64,000 nucleotides of DNA, from positions 6,572,001-6,636,000 of the forward strand of contig NZ_CP009110.1 in the NCBI RefSeq assembly GCF_000739085.1. The letters are read 5' to 3'. The DNA is from Amycolatopsis methanolica 239 (GTDB lineage Bacteria > Actinomycetota > Actinomycetes > Mycobacteriales > Pseudonocardiaceae). The notes under the pieces are model-generated. The model saw only the letters and a program-made list of their open reading frames with translations. It had not been told where the DNA came from and searched no databases. Positions 38,037 through 47,084 of this stretch are shown piece after piece; position 1 is the stretch's first letter, and each line of letters opens with the position of its first letter. A program made the position numbers and the translations under genes.

Positions 38037-40760
38037 CTACTCGAAAGCGTCAACCCTCGTCACCCGCGCACGCTGCTCAGCGTCCACCGGTAGCCCCAGC
38101 TGCGCCATCTCCGCGAGAACCTCCGCCGGCGGACGCGGGCTGACCCGCGAGTGCAGCTCCGCCGCCAACTCGACCTGCAGCCGCGCGCCCGCGAGGTCGC
38201 CGTCTCGGCGGGAGAGCCGTCCCAGCGTCAGCCGGCCGACCGCCTCCTGCAGCAGGAAACCCCGCAGCGACGCCAACTCGACCGCGGCGGACGCGTGCTT
38301 CCACGCCGCCCCGTCGTCGCCGAGGCCAAGGTACGACTCGGCCAGGTTGTTGAGCGACACCACCACATAGCTGTCGTCACCGAGGCGGCGGTCGATCTCC
38401 AGCGAGGACAGCTGGTGCGCGATTGCCTCCGCGTACCGGCCCCGCGCCTTCTCCGCCTCCGCGCAGTTCGCCAGCGCCTGGCCCCGCAGCTCGTCCGTGC
38501 CCGCCGCCGAGGCCGCCTTCGTCAGGCACTCCACCGCGTCGTCGTGACGACCACAGCTGTTCAACGCGCACCCCAGGTGGATCATCGCGCAGGTGCGGCT
38601 CCTCTCGTCCGCCGCGATCGCCAGCGCCGCGGACGCGTCCGCCAGCGAGTCGGCCCCCAGGTCGAACGTCAGGAACATCGCGCAGCGCGAGATCAGCATC
38701 CAGAACCGCGCCTCTGCGTCCCCGCACGCCTCGGCCGCCGCCAGCCCCAGCGCAACGAGCCGCTGCCACTCGTCCCACCGCGGGCGCACCACCCGGTACG
38801 TGTGCGCCACCCGCGCCAACCGCCACACCTCGTCGTGCAGACCAGCGGCCGCCGCGACCTCCAGCACGGCCAAGAGGTTCGGCCACTCAACCACGAACCA
38901 CGCCAGCGCGTCGTCGAAGCCGGACAGCACGGGCACCGGCACCTCGACGGAAGAAAAGTCGAGCGGGTCCACGATCCGCAGCAACCGACGGCGCGCCAGG
39001 TCAGCCGCCGCCTGGTAGTACCGCACGGCCGGCCGCAGACTCGACGAACGAGCCAGTTCGCGCGCGTACAACCGCACCAGGTCGTGCCGCGTGAACACCT
39101 CCGGCGCGCTCTCGGTCAGCAGGTGGTGGGCCGCCAGCACCCGCAACCGGCGCCGCGCCTCGGCAACCGGCACCCCGCACAATGCCGCCGCCACGAACGG
39201 ACCGACCGCGGGCCCGGGAAAGGCCCCGAGCGCCCGGAACATCGCTCCGGCCTCGGCGGGCAGCCCGCGCACCGACACGTCCAGCGCCGCCCGCACCCCG
39301 GCGTCGTCCACGTCCAGCGCGGCCAGCCGCGTCCGCTCGCTCGCCAGCTCGGCCACGAAGTCCGGCACCGTCCACGCCGGACCGGCCGCCAGCCGCGCGC
39401 CCGCGATCCGCAGCGCCAGCGGCAGATCCCCGCACAACCCCGCCACCTGCGAGTGGTACTCCCCGAACGCCCCGCTGGCGACGTCGGCGATGAGCCGCAC
39501 CGAGTCCCGCCGCGCCAGCGGCTCCAGTGACCGCACCCGCGCTCCGTGCGAAACGGTCAGCCCGTCCAGCCGCGCCCGCGACGTCACCACCGCGGCCGAA
39601 CCCGGCCCTGGAGGCAGCAACGGCCGCACCTGATCGGCCGACCGCGCGTCGTCGAGCACCACCAGCATCCGCCGGCCACCGGTCAGCGACCGGTACAACG
39701 CGAGCCGCTCTCCCTCCGGCTCCGGCACCTCGTCCGCGGGCACGCCAAGCCCGAGCAGGAACTGCGCCAGCACCTCCGTCACCGGCACCGGCGCCTCGAA
39801 CCCGCGCAACGCGGCGTACAGGACCCCGTCCGGGAACCTCGGCACCGCGCCGTGCGCCCACGACACGACCAGCGCGCTCTTGCCGATCCCGGGCGGCCCG
39901 GTGATCACGCCGACCGGCGCCACCTCGTCCAGCCAGGCCAGGTCCGCCGACCGCCCGGCCAGCGGCACTGCGGGCGGCAGCTGCCGCGGCACCACCCGGC
40001 TCACGTCGATCGCCGACACAACCGGCGCCAAGTCGTCGTTCAACACGTGCGCGTGCAACGCCCGCAGGTCGGGCCCGAGGTCGAGGCCGAGCTCCTCCGA
40101 CGCCGCCCGCGCCGCCTCCCGGTACACCTCGAGCGCGTCGGCCCGGCGCCCCGAGTGGTAGAGCGCCCGCATCAGCTGCCCGACGGTCCGCTCGCGCCGC
40201 GGCTCCGCCCGGACGATCGTGGTCAGCTCGGCGATCAGCTCTTCGTGCCGTCCGAGCGCGAGGTCGGCGTCGACCCGGGCGCCGTGCACCGCGATCCGCA
40301 GGTCCGCCAGTTCGGGCGCGCGCACCGACTCCGGCACCCCGCCCAGCTCCGGCCCCTGCCACAGCGCCCACGCCTCGCGCAGCAACGAGGCGCGTTCGAC
40401 CAGCGGCGCGGCCTCGGCGCGCTCGAACAACGCCCGGGCGCGGTGGACGTCGACCAGCAGCGGGTCGACGGCCAGCCGGTATCCGGGCGCGGCCGTGTCG
40501 ATCCGGGCCTCCGGCGTGCCGGCCGACCGCAGCACGCGCCGCAGCTGCGAGACGTTGCCGTGCACGATGGTTCGCGCCGTCGGCGGCGGGTCGTGGTTCC
40601 ACAGCGCGTCTATCAGGTCGTCGAGCGCGACGATCCGGTTCGGCTGGAGCGCCAGCAGCGCGAGCAGCCCGCGCACACCCGGACCGCCGATCGGCACCGG
40701 CCGGTCACCGGCGCACAGCTGCACCGGGCCGAGCAACCGGATGCGCAAACCCTTGAGCAC
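38037..40760 (-). CDS. AfsR/SARP-family regulator with NB-ARC and TPR domains
   Basis: 907 residues: OmpR-type winged-helix DNA-binding domain (about 5-90, GVRGLLALLALQPNRIVALDDLIDALWNHDPPPTARTIVHGNVSQLRRVLR), BTAD domain (about 97-240), NB-ARC STAND ATPase (about 260-540) with Walker A GPPGIGKSAL and Walker B RMLVVLDDARS, then a winged helix and a TPR-rich C-terminus (about 650-890). Such proteins control secondary metabolism and differentiation by ATP-driven oligomerisation. No biosynthetic cluster is adjacent; the ectoine operon lies upstream on the same strand, separated by a strong hairpin. Confidence 0.92.
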   Translation of the reverse strand: MLKGLRIRLLGPVQLCAGDRPVPIGGPGVRGLLALLALQPNRIVALDDLIDALWNHDPPPTARTIVHGNVSQLRRVLRSAGTPEARIDTAAPGYRLAVDPLLVDVHRARALFERAEAAPLVERASLLREAWALWQGPELGGVPESVRAPELADLRIAVHGARVDADLALGRHEELIAELTTIVRAEPRRERTVGQLMRALYHSGRRADALEVYREAARAASEELGLDLGPDLRALHAHVLNDDLAPVVSAIDVSRVVPRQLPPAVPLAGRSADLAWLDEVAPVGVITGPPGIGKSALVVSWAHGAVPRFPDGVLYAALRGFEAPVPVTEVLAQFLLGLGVPADEVPEPEGERLALYRSLTGGRRMLVVLDDARSADQVRPLLPPGPGSAAVVTSRARLDGLTVSHGARVRSLEPLARRDSVRLIADVASGAFGEYHSQVAGLCGDLPLALRIAGARLAAGPAWTVPDFVAELASERTRLAALDVDDAGVRAALDVSVRGLPAEAGAMFRALGAFPGPAVGPFVAAALCGVPVAEARRRLRVLAAHHLLTESAPEVFTRHDLVRLYARELARSSSLRPAVRYYQAAADLARRRLLRIVDPLDFSSVEVPVPVLSGFDDALAWFVVEWPNLLAVLEVAAAAGLHDEVWRLARVAHTYRVVRPRWDEWQRLVALGLAAAEACGDAEARFWMLISRCAMFLTFDLGADSLADASAALAIAADERSRTCAMIHLGCALNSCGRHDDAVECLTKAASAAGTDELRGQALANCAEAEKARGRYAEAIAHQLSSLEIDRRLGDDSYVVVSLNNLAESYLGLGDDGAAWKHASAAVELASLRGFLLQEAVGRLTLGRLSRRDGDLAGARLQVELAAELHSRVSPRPPAEVLAEMAQLGLPVDAEQRARVTRVDAFE

Positions 40761-40800
40761 AGGCCCCTCCCCGAGCGCCGCGCCGGAGGAAAACGAGTAC

Positions 40801-40839
40801 GGCCCCGCACCATCAGTCCCGATCTGATGGTGCGGGGCC
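40801..40839 (-). terminator. Long hairpin between ectD and the AfsR-type gene
   Basis: Perfect 16-bp stem GGCCCCGCACCATCAG / CTGATGGTGCGGGGCC with a 7-base loop, between the ectD stop (41007) and the regulator start (40760). Most probably the ectoine-operon terminator, though it is also within the leader of the regulator gene. Confidence 0.75.
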
Positions 40840-41006
40840 GCACTCGGTGAAACAAGTGACGGGGCCGGGTGCGCCTCGCCATCGCTACCGGCGTCACACG
40901 GGATTCACCCCGAGCAAGGAAGACCCATGCTGCCGCCGTTCGCAGTGGCGGCACTGTAACAGGGTGCGATGAACCGGCTACACCCGACCCGCACTTCTTC
41001 CGGTGT

Positions 41007-41909
41007 CTATCGCGTCACAGGCGTGAAGTCCCGGCTGCCGATGAAGGTCGGCCGCGGCTTCGCCGCCGCGAACGGCTCGACGAGCGCGTTCTCGACGCTG
41101 TTGAACACCAGGAAGATGTTCGAGCGCGGGTACGGCGTGATGTTGTTGCCGGACCCGTGCATGATGTTGGAGTCGAACCACAGCGCCGAACCCGCGGGCC
41201 CGGTGAACTGGTCGATCCCGTACTCCGCGGCGAGCTTGGTGATGTCGTTCTCGCTGGGAACGCCGATCTCCTGCTCCTTCAGCGACGACTTGTAGTAGTC
41301 GTCCGGGGTCTCGCCGACGCACGGGACGAACGTCCGCTGCGAGCCCGGCATGACCATCAGGCCGCCGTTGAAGGGGTAGTTGTCGGTCAGCGCGATCGAG
41401 CAGCTCACCGCCCGCGGCCGCGGCATGCCGTCCTCGGCGTGCCAGGTCTCGAAGTCGGAGTGCCAGTAGAACCCGGTGCCCTTGAAACCCGGCATGTAGT
41501 TCACGCGGCTCTGGTGGATGTACACCTCGGAGCCGAGGATCTGCCGGGCGCGGTCGAGGACACGGGGGTCGCGCACGAGTTCCGCGATCAGCTCGCTGAT
41601 CTTGTGCACCTCGAAGATGGACCGGACACTGCCGGTCTTCTTCTCGGTGATGACCCGCTCGTCGGCCTTCAGCTGCTCATCGCTGGAGAGCCGGACGAGC
41701 TCCTGCCAGTAGCCCTGCACTTCGGCGGGCGAGAGCAGGCCCTCGACGATGTGGTACCCCTTCGCGTCGTGCGAAGCGAGTGTCGCCGCATCGATCGGGC
41801 CGTCGGCCTCACTGCCCCAGACGGTCGGGTCGACGCGATCGAAGGGCTCGGCCGGGGCAGGAACCCTGGTCGGGTAACTGTCCTCGACACCGGTTTCCAT
41901 GATCGTCAA
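41007..41909 (-). CDS. ectD: Ectoine hydroxylase
   Basis: Fe(II)/2-oxoglutarate dioxygenase converting ectoine to 5-hydroxyectoine. 300 residues: the iron-ligand pair in FYWHSDFETWH, the EctD signature stretch around it, GGLMVMPGSQRTFV and the second His in FDSNIMHGSGNNITPYPR. TTG 41909 is preferred because AAAGGAGG lies 9 bp upstream; ATG 41900 is the alternative. Last gene of ectABCD. Confidence 0.95.
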   Translation of the reverse strand: MTIMETGVEDSYPTRVPAPAEPFDRVDPTVWGSEADGPIDAATLASHDAKGYHIVEGLLSPAEVQGYWQELVRLSSDEQLKADERVITEKKTGSVRSIFEVHKISELIAELVRDPRVLDRARQILGSEVYIHQSRVNYMPGFKGTGFYWHSDFETWHAEDGMPRPRAVSCSIALTDNYPFNGGLMVMPGSQRTFVPCVGETPDDYYKSSLKEQEIGVPSENDITKLAAEYGIDQFTGPAGSALWFDSNIMHGSGNNITPYPRSNIFLVFNSVENALVEPFAAAKPRPTFIGSRDFTPVTR

Positions 41910-41966
41910 ATCGGTTCGCCTCCTTTTATGCGTTGCCTTTCGGTAGGGGCCTCGCTCCGTGGTGGC

Positions 41967-42380
41967 TCAGGCGGACTTCTCGTTCGCCTCGTCCTCCTCG
42001 ACGACAAGCGGGTACACGCCGTTCTCGTCGTGCACCTCCCGGCCGGTGACCGGCGGGTTGAAGACGCACACGGTCTTCATGTCGGTCTTCGGGCGGACCT
42101 GGTGCTTGTCGTGGTCGTTGAGGAGGTACAGGGAACCCGGCTTGAGCTGGAACGTCTCGCCGGTCGCCTTGTTGGTGATCTCGCCTTCGCCCTCGTAGAC
42201 GAAGACCGCCTCGATGTGGTTGGCGTACCAGAAGTCGTTGACGGTCCCCGCGTACAGCGTGGTCTCGTGCACCGAGAAGCCGACCTTCTCCTTGGCCAGG
42301 ATGATCCGCTTCGAGCGCCAGTTCGGCGTCTTGATGTCGGCGTCGGTGTCGGTGATCTCGTCGAGGGTCCGGACGATCAA
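41967..42380 (-). CDS. ectC: L-Ectoine synthase
   Basis: Cupin enzyme that cyclises N-gamma-acetyl-DABA to ectoine. 137 residues: [44 protein letters not shown], the metal-site [16 protein letters not shown] and [15 protein letters not shown]. The start codon is TTG 42380 preceded by GGGG. Between ectB and ectD in the operon. Confidence 0.96.
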   Translation of the reverse strand: MIVRTLDEITDTDADIKTPNWRSKRIILAKEKVGFSVHETTLYAGTVNDFWYANHIEAVFVYEGEGEITNKATGETFQLKPGSLYLLNDHDKHQVRPKTDMKTVCVFNPPVTGREVHDENGVYPLVVEEDEANEKSA

Positions 42381-42404
42381 AACTTATCCCCTTCTCGTTC
42401 TTCT

Positions 42405-43658
42405 CTACTTACCGAGCACGGCGTTGACGGAGGCGTCGATGATCTCCAGCCCCTCGCCGACCTCGGCGTCCGTGAGGGTCAGCGGCGGCAGCAGCTTCAC
42501 CACCTCGCTGTCCGGCCCGGAGGTCTCCATGAGCAGGCCGCGTTCGAACGCGGCAGCGCAGACCCGACCGGCGAGTTCCCCGTTCTGGAACTCCAAACCG
42601 CGGGCGAGGCCGCGGCCCTTCGCGGTCAGCTCCGCTTCGGGGTAGGCGTCGACGAGGCCCTGCAGCGCGGCGCCGATGCGCTCGCCCTTGGCGCGGACCG
42701 ACTTCTCCAGCTCGTCGTCGCTCCAGTAGGTGCGCATGGCCTCGGCGGCGGTGACGAACGCCGGGCTGATGCCGCGGAAGGTGCCGTTGTGCTCACCCGG
42801 CTCCCAGACGTCGAGGTCGGGGCGGATCAGGGTCAGCGCCATCGGTATGCCGTAGCCGGACAGCGACTTGGACAGGCACACCATGTCCGGCTTGATGCCG
42901 GCTTCCTCGAAGCTGAAGAACGGGCCGGTGCGGCCGCAGCCCATCTGCACGTCGTCGACGATCAGCAGGATGCCGTGCCGCTTGCACAGGTCGGCCAGGC
43001 CGCGCAGCCACTCGATGCCTGCCGCGTTGATGCCGCCCTCGCCCTGCACGGTCTCGACGATCACCGCGGCGGGCTCGTTGAGCCCGCTGCCGGAGTCGTC
43101 GAGCAGCCGCTCGAAGTACAGGAAGTCCGGGTAGACGCCGTCGAAGTACTGGTCGTAGGGCATCGGCGTGGCGTGCACCAGCGGGATGCCGGCGCCGTGC
43201 CGCTTCATCGAGTTACCGGTGACCGACAGCGCGCCGATGGTCATGCCGTGGAAGGCGTTGGTGAAGTTGATGACCGACTCGCGGCCGGTGACCTTGCGGG
43301 CCAGCTTCAGCGCGGCTTCGACGGCGTTGGCGCCACCGGGGCCGGGGAAGATGACCTTGTAGTCCAGCTCGCGCGGCTTGAGGATCTTCTCGTCGAGCGT
43401 CTCGAGCAGGTCGCGCTTGGCGACGGTGAACATGTCGAGCGCGTGCGTGACGCCGTCGCGCTCGATGTACTCGATCAGGGCCTTCTTGAGCACGGGGTTG
43501 TTGTGCCCGTAGTTCAGCGCGCCGGCGCCGGCGAAATAGTCGAGGTACGGGCGGCCGTCCTCGGCGTAGAGGCGGCTGCCCTGCGCGCGGTCGAACACGA
43601 CCGGCCATCCCCGGCTGTAGCTGCGCACTTCGGATTCGAGCTTTTCGAAGATGCTCAC
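42405..43658 (-). CDS. ectB: Diaminobutyrate-2-oxoglutarate transaminase
   Basis: PLP enzyme making L-2,4-diaminobutyrate from aspartate semialdehyde and glutamate. 417 residues: GALNYGHNNPVLKKAL, AFHGMTIGALSVTGN, LLIVDDVQMGCGRTGPFFSFEEAG and the PLP-lysine motif CLSKSLSGYG. GTG 43658 (MSIFEKLESEVRSYSR) is taken as start, matching the family; the open frame to 43718 reads into the gap after ectA. Confidence 0.96.
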   Translation of the reverse strand: MSIFEKLESEVRSYSRGWPVVFDRAQGSRLYAEDGRPYLDYFAGAGALNYGHNNPVLKKALIEYIERDGVTHALDMFTVAKRDLLETLDEKILKPRELDYKVIFPGPGGANAVEAALKLARKVTGRESVINFTNAFHGMTIGALSVTGNSMKRHGAGIPLVHATPMPYDQYFDGVYPDFLYFERLLDDSGSGLNEPAAVIVETVQGEGGINAAGIEWLRGLADLCKRHGILLIVDDVQMGCGRTGPFFSFEEAGIKPDMVCLSKSLSGYGIPMALTLIRPDLDVWEPGEHNGTFRGISPAFVTAAEAMRTYWSDDELEKSVRAKGERIGAALQGLVDAYPEAELTAKGRGLARGLEFQNGELAGRVCAAAFERGLLMETSGPDSEVVKLLPPLTLTDAEVGEGLEIIDASVNAVLGK

Positions 43659-43726
43659 GTTGGGTTTTCCCCTCACTGGTGCTTGTCGACAGCTAATCGC
43701 ACGGGCGTCCTCGCCCATTTCCGCCG

Positions 43727-44227
43727 TTATCTCGGGAGCAGCGGTCCGATTCGGTAAAGGTCTTCCGGCTCGTGCCGCGTGCCGTCGTCCGGAAAGTCGG
43801 CCGAGCCGAACAGCTCAGCGCGCTCCAGCTCCGCACCCCACCGTTCCGCGAAGGAGGTGAACAGGCGGATGGACGCTTTGTTGTCGGGCGTGATGGTGGT
43901 CTCGAGGTGTCGCACCCCGTCGGCCACCAACCGCGTGAACAGGTTGTCGAGCAGGGCTCCGGCCAGCCCCTGCCCACGTTGCGACGCGTCGACGGCGACC
44001 TGCCAGACGAGCGCGGTGTCCGGCGCCGAAGGACGGCGATAAGCGATCACGAATCCGACCGCGTCACCGTCCACCCGCGCCACCACCGAGGTGTCGGCGA
44101 AATCGCGGCACCACAACAGATATGCATAAGGCGAGTTGAGATCGAGCTTCTGCGAATCGCGTGCGATTCGCCAAAGCGCAGTCCCGTCGGCCTTGGTCGG
44201 ATTTTCGATCAAGTGCTTTCCGGACAT
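43727..44227 (-). CDS. ectA: L-2,4-diaminobutyrate N-gamma-acetyltransferase
   Basis: GNAT acetyltransferase, first gene of ectABCD, 166 residues. Acetyl-CoA site VWQVAVDASQRGQGLAGALLDNLF and the EctA-typical NSPYAYLLWCRDFADTSVVA and ETTITPDNKASIRLF are present. ATG 44227. The 209-bp gap upstream, markedly AT-richer than the surroundings, should hold the osmotically controlled promoter; no unambiguous -35/-10 is assigned. Confidence 0.95.
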   Translation of the reverse strand: MSGKHLIENPTKADGTALWRIARDSQKLDLNSPYAYLLWCRDFADTSVVARVDGDAVGFVIAYRRPSAPDTALVWQVAVDASQRGQGLAGALLDNLFTRLVADGVRHLETTITPDNKASIRLFTSFAERWGAELERAELFGSADFPDDGTRHEPEDLYRIGPLLPR

Positions 44228-44436
44228 GTCAAAACAACCTAACAGAGTTGTTTCGGTCGTTCAGCGCATCGCCGTGCGCAGAGCCTGGCTACCTGCAACA
44301 ACGACGAAACACACGTGAGAATGACAACAGAAAGCTGGTACTGCGAAGCCCAGTGTGCTATGGCCCCCTACCTGGCTAGGGCCTTATCACGTAGAGCGCC
44401 CGTCCGCCGCTGCGCGTTACACAGTAGTGGCAGCGC

Positions 44437-45216
44437 TCACAGGACGCGAGTCCACTCGCCGGGATCGCACGCCGCCCAGAACCGGATCCCGAAGCGCGAC
44501 AGGCGCACGGTCCGGCGCACCAGCCGGGCCCGGCGCGCGGATTTCGCGGCCGCCCGGACCAGGTCCTCGGTCGCCAGGATCTCGTACTGCGACTCCAGCT
44601 CGGCGGACTCGTCGTCCAGCTCGACCAGGCCGAACCCGGCCAGCCGCGCCAGGTAGCCGGGCACCTCGTCGGCCAGCGTCACGCCGGCCGCCTTGCCGAC
44701 GGTGGAGGCGTTGCGCAAGATCGTGCGGCCACCGCCGAACCCGCGCTCAGTGACGTCGATCACGGGGAAGGCCGTGCCGGTGGCGAGCGTGGCGATGATG
44801 CGGGCCTCGTCGGGCGTCAGCTGGCGCAGCACGGTGGCGTAGAGGTACTCGCGGGCCTGCTCGCGGCCGAAGCCGACGGACCGGTCCAGCAGCTCCTTCA
44901 TCGCGGCGCGCAGCGGCTCGCGCGCGGGAACCAGCTCGCCAGTGCCGTTCGGAGCGTGTTCGGCACCGGCCGCGCTCAGCGCGACCACGTACGGGTCGTC
45001 GACCTCGTCGAGACGGCGGCGCAGCCCGGTCAGGACCTGCCGCTCGACCTGCCGCAGCCCCGCACCGGCCAGTTCGAGGCCTGGCAGCGGCAGCCGTTTG
45101 CCGATCGTGAACCCGGTGCGTGCGGCCCACCCGGCGAACCGGCCGGCCCGGCGCAGCAGGTTCTCGTCGCCGCCCTCCGGCGAACTCGGCAGGTTCTCGC
45201 TGGTCAACCACATCAC
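44437..45216 (-). CDS. Abi-alpha-like (DUF4393) protein
   Basis: 259 residues. An N-terminal Gly/Leu region (LLRRAGRFAGWAARTGFTIG), a middle region with LRRRLDEVDDPYVVAL, and then LYATVLRQLTPDEARIIATLATGTAFPVIDVTERG, which resembles the core of the Abi_alpha/DUF4393 family (pattern ..L..L.P.EA.IL..L..). The C-terminus is Arg-rich. Some DUF4393 proteins have been linked to abortive infection but many are chromosomal with unknown role. No partner gene or prophage context here. The start at 45216 is GTG, with ATG 45213 as alternative. Confidence 0.5.
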   Translation of the reverse strand: MMWLTSENLPSSPEGGDENLLRRAGRFAGWAARTGFTIGKRLPLPGLELAGAGLRQVERQVLTGLRRRLDEVDDPYVVALSAAGAEHAPNGTGELVPAREPLRAAMKELLDRSVGFGREQAREYLYATVLRQLTPDEARIIATLATGTAFPVIDVTERGFGGGRTILRNASTVGKAAGVTLADEVPGYLARLAGFGLVELDDESAELESQYEILATEDLVRAAAKSARRARLVRRTVRLSRFGIRFWAACDPGEWTRVL

Positions 45217-45246
45217 CCCGTTTCCCAGGATGATGTTACGGCCGGG

Positions 45247-45591
45247 TCAGCGGAGTGCCTTGTTCGCCTTCCGGGTCGCCTTGCGCAACTGGAAGATGCG
45301 CGCGCCGCCGACCAGGGCGACCAGGACGGCGCCGGCGATCGCGGAGAACAGCATGGCCACGGCCAGCGGCATGCTGCCCTCCATCCCGAGGAAGGCCACC
45401 GTCGTCGAGTCCAGGTTCTGCAGGATGAAGATCAGCAGGAAGACCAGGACGATCAGGGCGACGATGATCGCGACCCAGGTCCCGCTGACCCGGGTCCGTT
45501 TGATCTTGACCGGCTTCGCGGGCGCGGGTTCCGTCACGGGCGGCTGGGGTGGGGTGCCGGTGGCCGGCTCGTCCCCCTGCGCGTGAGTCAT
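45247..45591 (-). CDS. LapA-domain membrane protein
   Basis: 114 residues: a Pro-rich cytoplasmic N-terminus, then two transmembrane helices (about 38-58, WVAIIVALIVLVFLLIFILQ, and 74-95) separated by NLDSTTVAFLGMEGSMPL, the typical LapA/DUF1049 pattern, and a short basic tail (FQLRKATRKANKALR). Function in actinobacteria is unknown. 30 bp upstream of the Abi-alpha-like gene, possibly one transcript. Confidence 0.8.
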   Translation of the reverse strand: MTHAQGDEPATGTPPQPPVTEPAPAKPVKIKRTRVSGTWVAIIVALIVLVFLLIFILQNLDSTTVAFLGMEGSMPLAVAMLFSAIAGAVLVALVGGARIFQLRKATRKANKALR

Positions 45592-45633
45592 AGGCCGATT
45601 GTGCGCGGGTGGGTGGATCCGCGCAGGTCCAAA

Positions 45634-46449
45634 TCACTCGGATCGGCTAACTGCCCAGCTGAGCGTGACCACATCGCGACCCGAGGAGCCCAGGTCAGGC
45701 GGCGTCCGCTCGTCGACACCGAGACCACGCAGCGCCTCGGCGACCTCGCCGGCCCGGTCCGCGGGCAGGCAGAGCCGCCGCCGGGTGACGTCGACCAGCT
45801 CGTCGAAGCGGGCGTACTCCGGCTTGGCCGGCTTGTGCCAGCGCACGACCACGGGCTGCAAGCCGAGTTCCCGCAGCGCCGCGACGGCGTCGTCGGCCGT
45901 CGGCCCCTCCGGGCGCTCGATGCCGTGGAAGTGCCGCCACAACGGGTTGAGGGTGGTCAGCGGGTGGGCCTCGGCCAGTTCGACGACGACCTTCCGGCGC
46001 GCGTGGGCGGTCAGCGCGTCGGCGAACGGCGCGAGGTCGGGCGCATTGTAGAGGACGTGCGCGCAGACCACCACGTCGGCGGGCTCGACGTCGACGTCCG
46101 GCCACCGCCCCTCGACGGTGTGGTGCGGCAGGGACAGCGCCTCGGCCCGCCGCCGGAACTCCGCGAGCAGCCCGGCGCTGGTGTCGACGGCGGTGACCCG
46201 CGCGATCGACCGCGCGCACGGCAGGCTCGCGGCCCCGGCACCCGCGCCGACGTCCAGCACGGTGCCCGGCAACGCGTCCAGCACGGCCCGATGGGTCGGT
46301 GTCGCGGGCGCCGCCAGCTGGCGGTCGGCGCGGCGAGCGAACACCTGCTTCGGCACCACCCACGGCGACTCGGGCGCCGCGGCCAGGATGTGCTCGGGGA
46401 TCGCCCAGTCCGCCAGCTGCTCGGACCACCTGCGCAACGCGTCGGCCAT
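45634..46449 (-). CDS. SAM-dependent methyltransferase (class I)
   Basis: 271 residues. SAM-binding motif I VLDVGAGAGAASLPCA, acidic motif AVDTSAG, and DVVVCAHVLYNAPDLAPFADAL further on. The substrate is not predictable. ATG 46449 (MADALRRWSEQLADW). It is divergent from a TetR gene with a palindrome between (46466-46480), so it may be repressed by that regulator. Confidence 0.85.
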   Translation of the reverse strand: MADALRRWSEQLADWAIPEHILAAAPESPWVVPKQVFARRADRQLAAPATPTHRAVLDALPGTVLDVGAGAGAASLPCARSIARVTAVDTSAGLLAEFRRRAEALSLPHHTVEGRWPDVDVEPADVVVCAHVLYNAPDLAPFADALTAHARRKVVVELAEAHPLTTLNPLWRHFHGIERPEGPTADDAVAALRELGLQPVVVRWHKPAKPEYARFDELVDVTRRRLCLPADRAGEVAEALRGLGVDERTPPDLGSSGRDVVTLSWAVSRSE

Positions 46450-46465
46450 GCCCTCATTGTGCCGT

Positions 46466-46480
46466 TCAATCAGTGATTGA
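46466..46480. promoter_or_regulatory. Predicted TetR operator (TCAATCA-G-TGATTGA)
   Basis: Perfect 7-bp inverted repeat around a central G, 17 bp from the methyltransferase start and 32 bp from the TetR start. AT-rich in a GC-rich region; the position suits repression of both divergent transcripts. Confidence 0.75.
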
Positions 46481-46511
46481 TTCGGTGATGGATCCGTGCC
46501 TCCCTTGCCGG

Positions 46512-47084
46512 GTGCCGAGCACCGACGCCTCCACCCGCGAGCGACTGCTGACCGTCGCCGAACGGCTGCTGCTCGAATCCGGCTACGACGCGGTGTCCGT
46601 GCGGGCGATCAACAGCGCGGCCGGCATGAACCCGGCCGCGGTGCACTACCACTTCGGGTCGAAGGACGCGCTCATCGCCGCGCTGCTGGAGGCCCGGCTC
46701 GCGCCGGTCTGGCAGCGCAGGCTGGACGAGGTCACGCAGCGGCGGCGCGACGGCTGGACGCCGACAGTGCCCGAGCTGGTGGACCTGGTCGTCACCCCGC
46801 TGGGCGAGCTGGCCGCGGACCCGGTCGGGGCGCTCCGGCTGCGGCTGCTGGCGCGGTTCGTGCTGGGCAGGCGGGAGCCGGCGTGGGCGTCGCGGTGGTT
46901 CGGGCTCGGGCCGTGGATCGAGCTACTCCGGGACGCGCGGCCGGAGCTGGCGAAGGCGGAGGCGGCGCAGCGGTGGCTGCTCGCGTTCGGCTTGATGCTG
47001 CAGTTCTTCGCCGACGGGATGCCCGGCGAGGTGCCGGTGGAGACGCTGCGGGCGTTCGTCGCGGCGGGATTGGCGGGGTCATGA
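46512..47084 (+). CDS. TetR-family transcriptional regulator
   Basis: 190 residues from GTG 46512 (MPSTDASTRERLLTVAERLLLES); ATG 46488 is an alternative. DNA-binding domain VRAINSAAGMNPAAVHYHFGSKDALI is complete. The C-terminal domain resembles regulators of lipid/steroid-type catabolism only loosely. The stop overlaps the ATG of the flavin oxidoreductase (ATGA), so regulator and enzyme are one operon. Confidence 0.88.
   Translation: MPSTDASTRERLLTVAERLLLESGYDAVSVRAINSAAGMNPAAVHYHFGSKDALIAALLEARLAPVWQRRLDEVTQRRRDGWTPTVPELVDLVVTPLGELAADPVGALRLRLLARFVLGRREPAWASRWFGLGPWIELLRDARPELAKAEAAQRWLLAFGLMLQFFADGMPGEVPVETLRAFVAAGLAGS

Noticed and set aside
40801-40839. Operator of the AfsR-type regulator
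   Set aside because: The 16-bp uninterrupted stem with a 7-base loop fits an RNA terminator better than a protein-binding site, and it follows the ectD stop.
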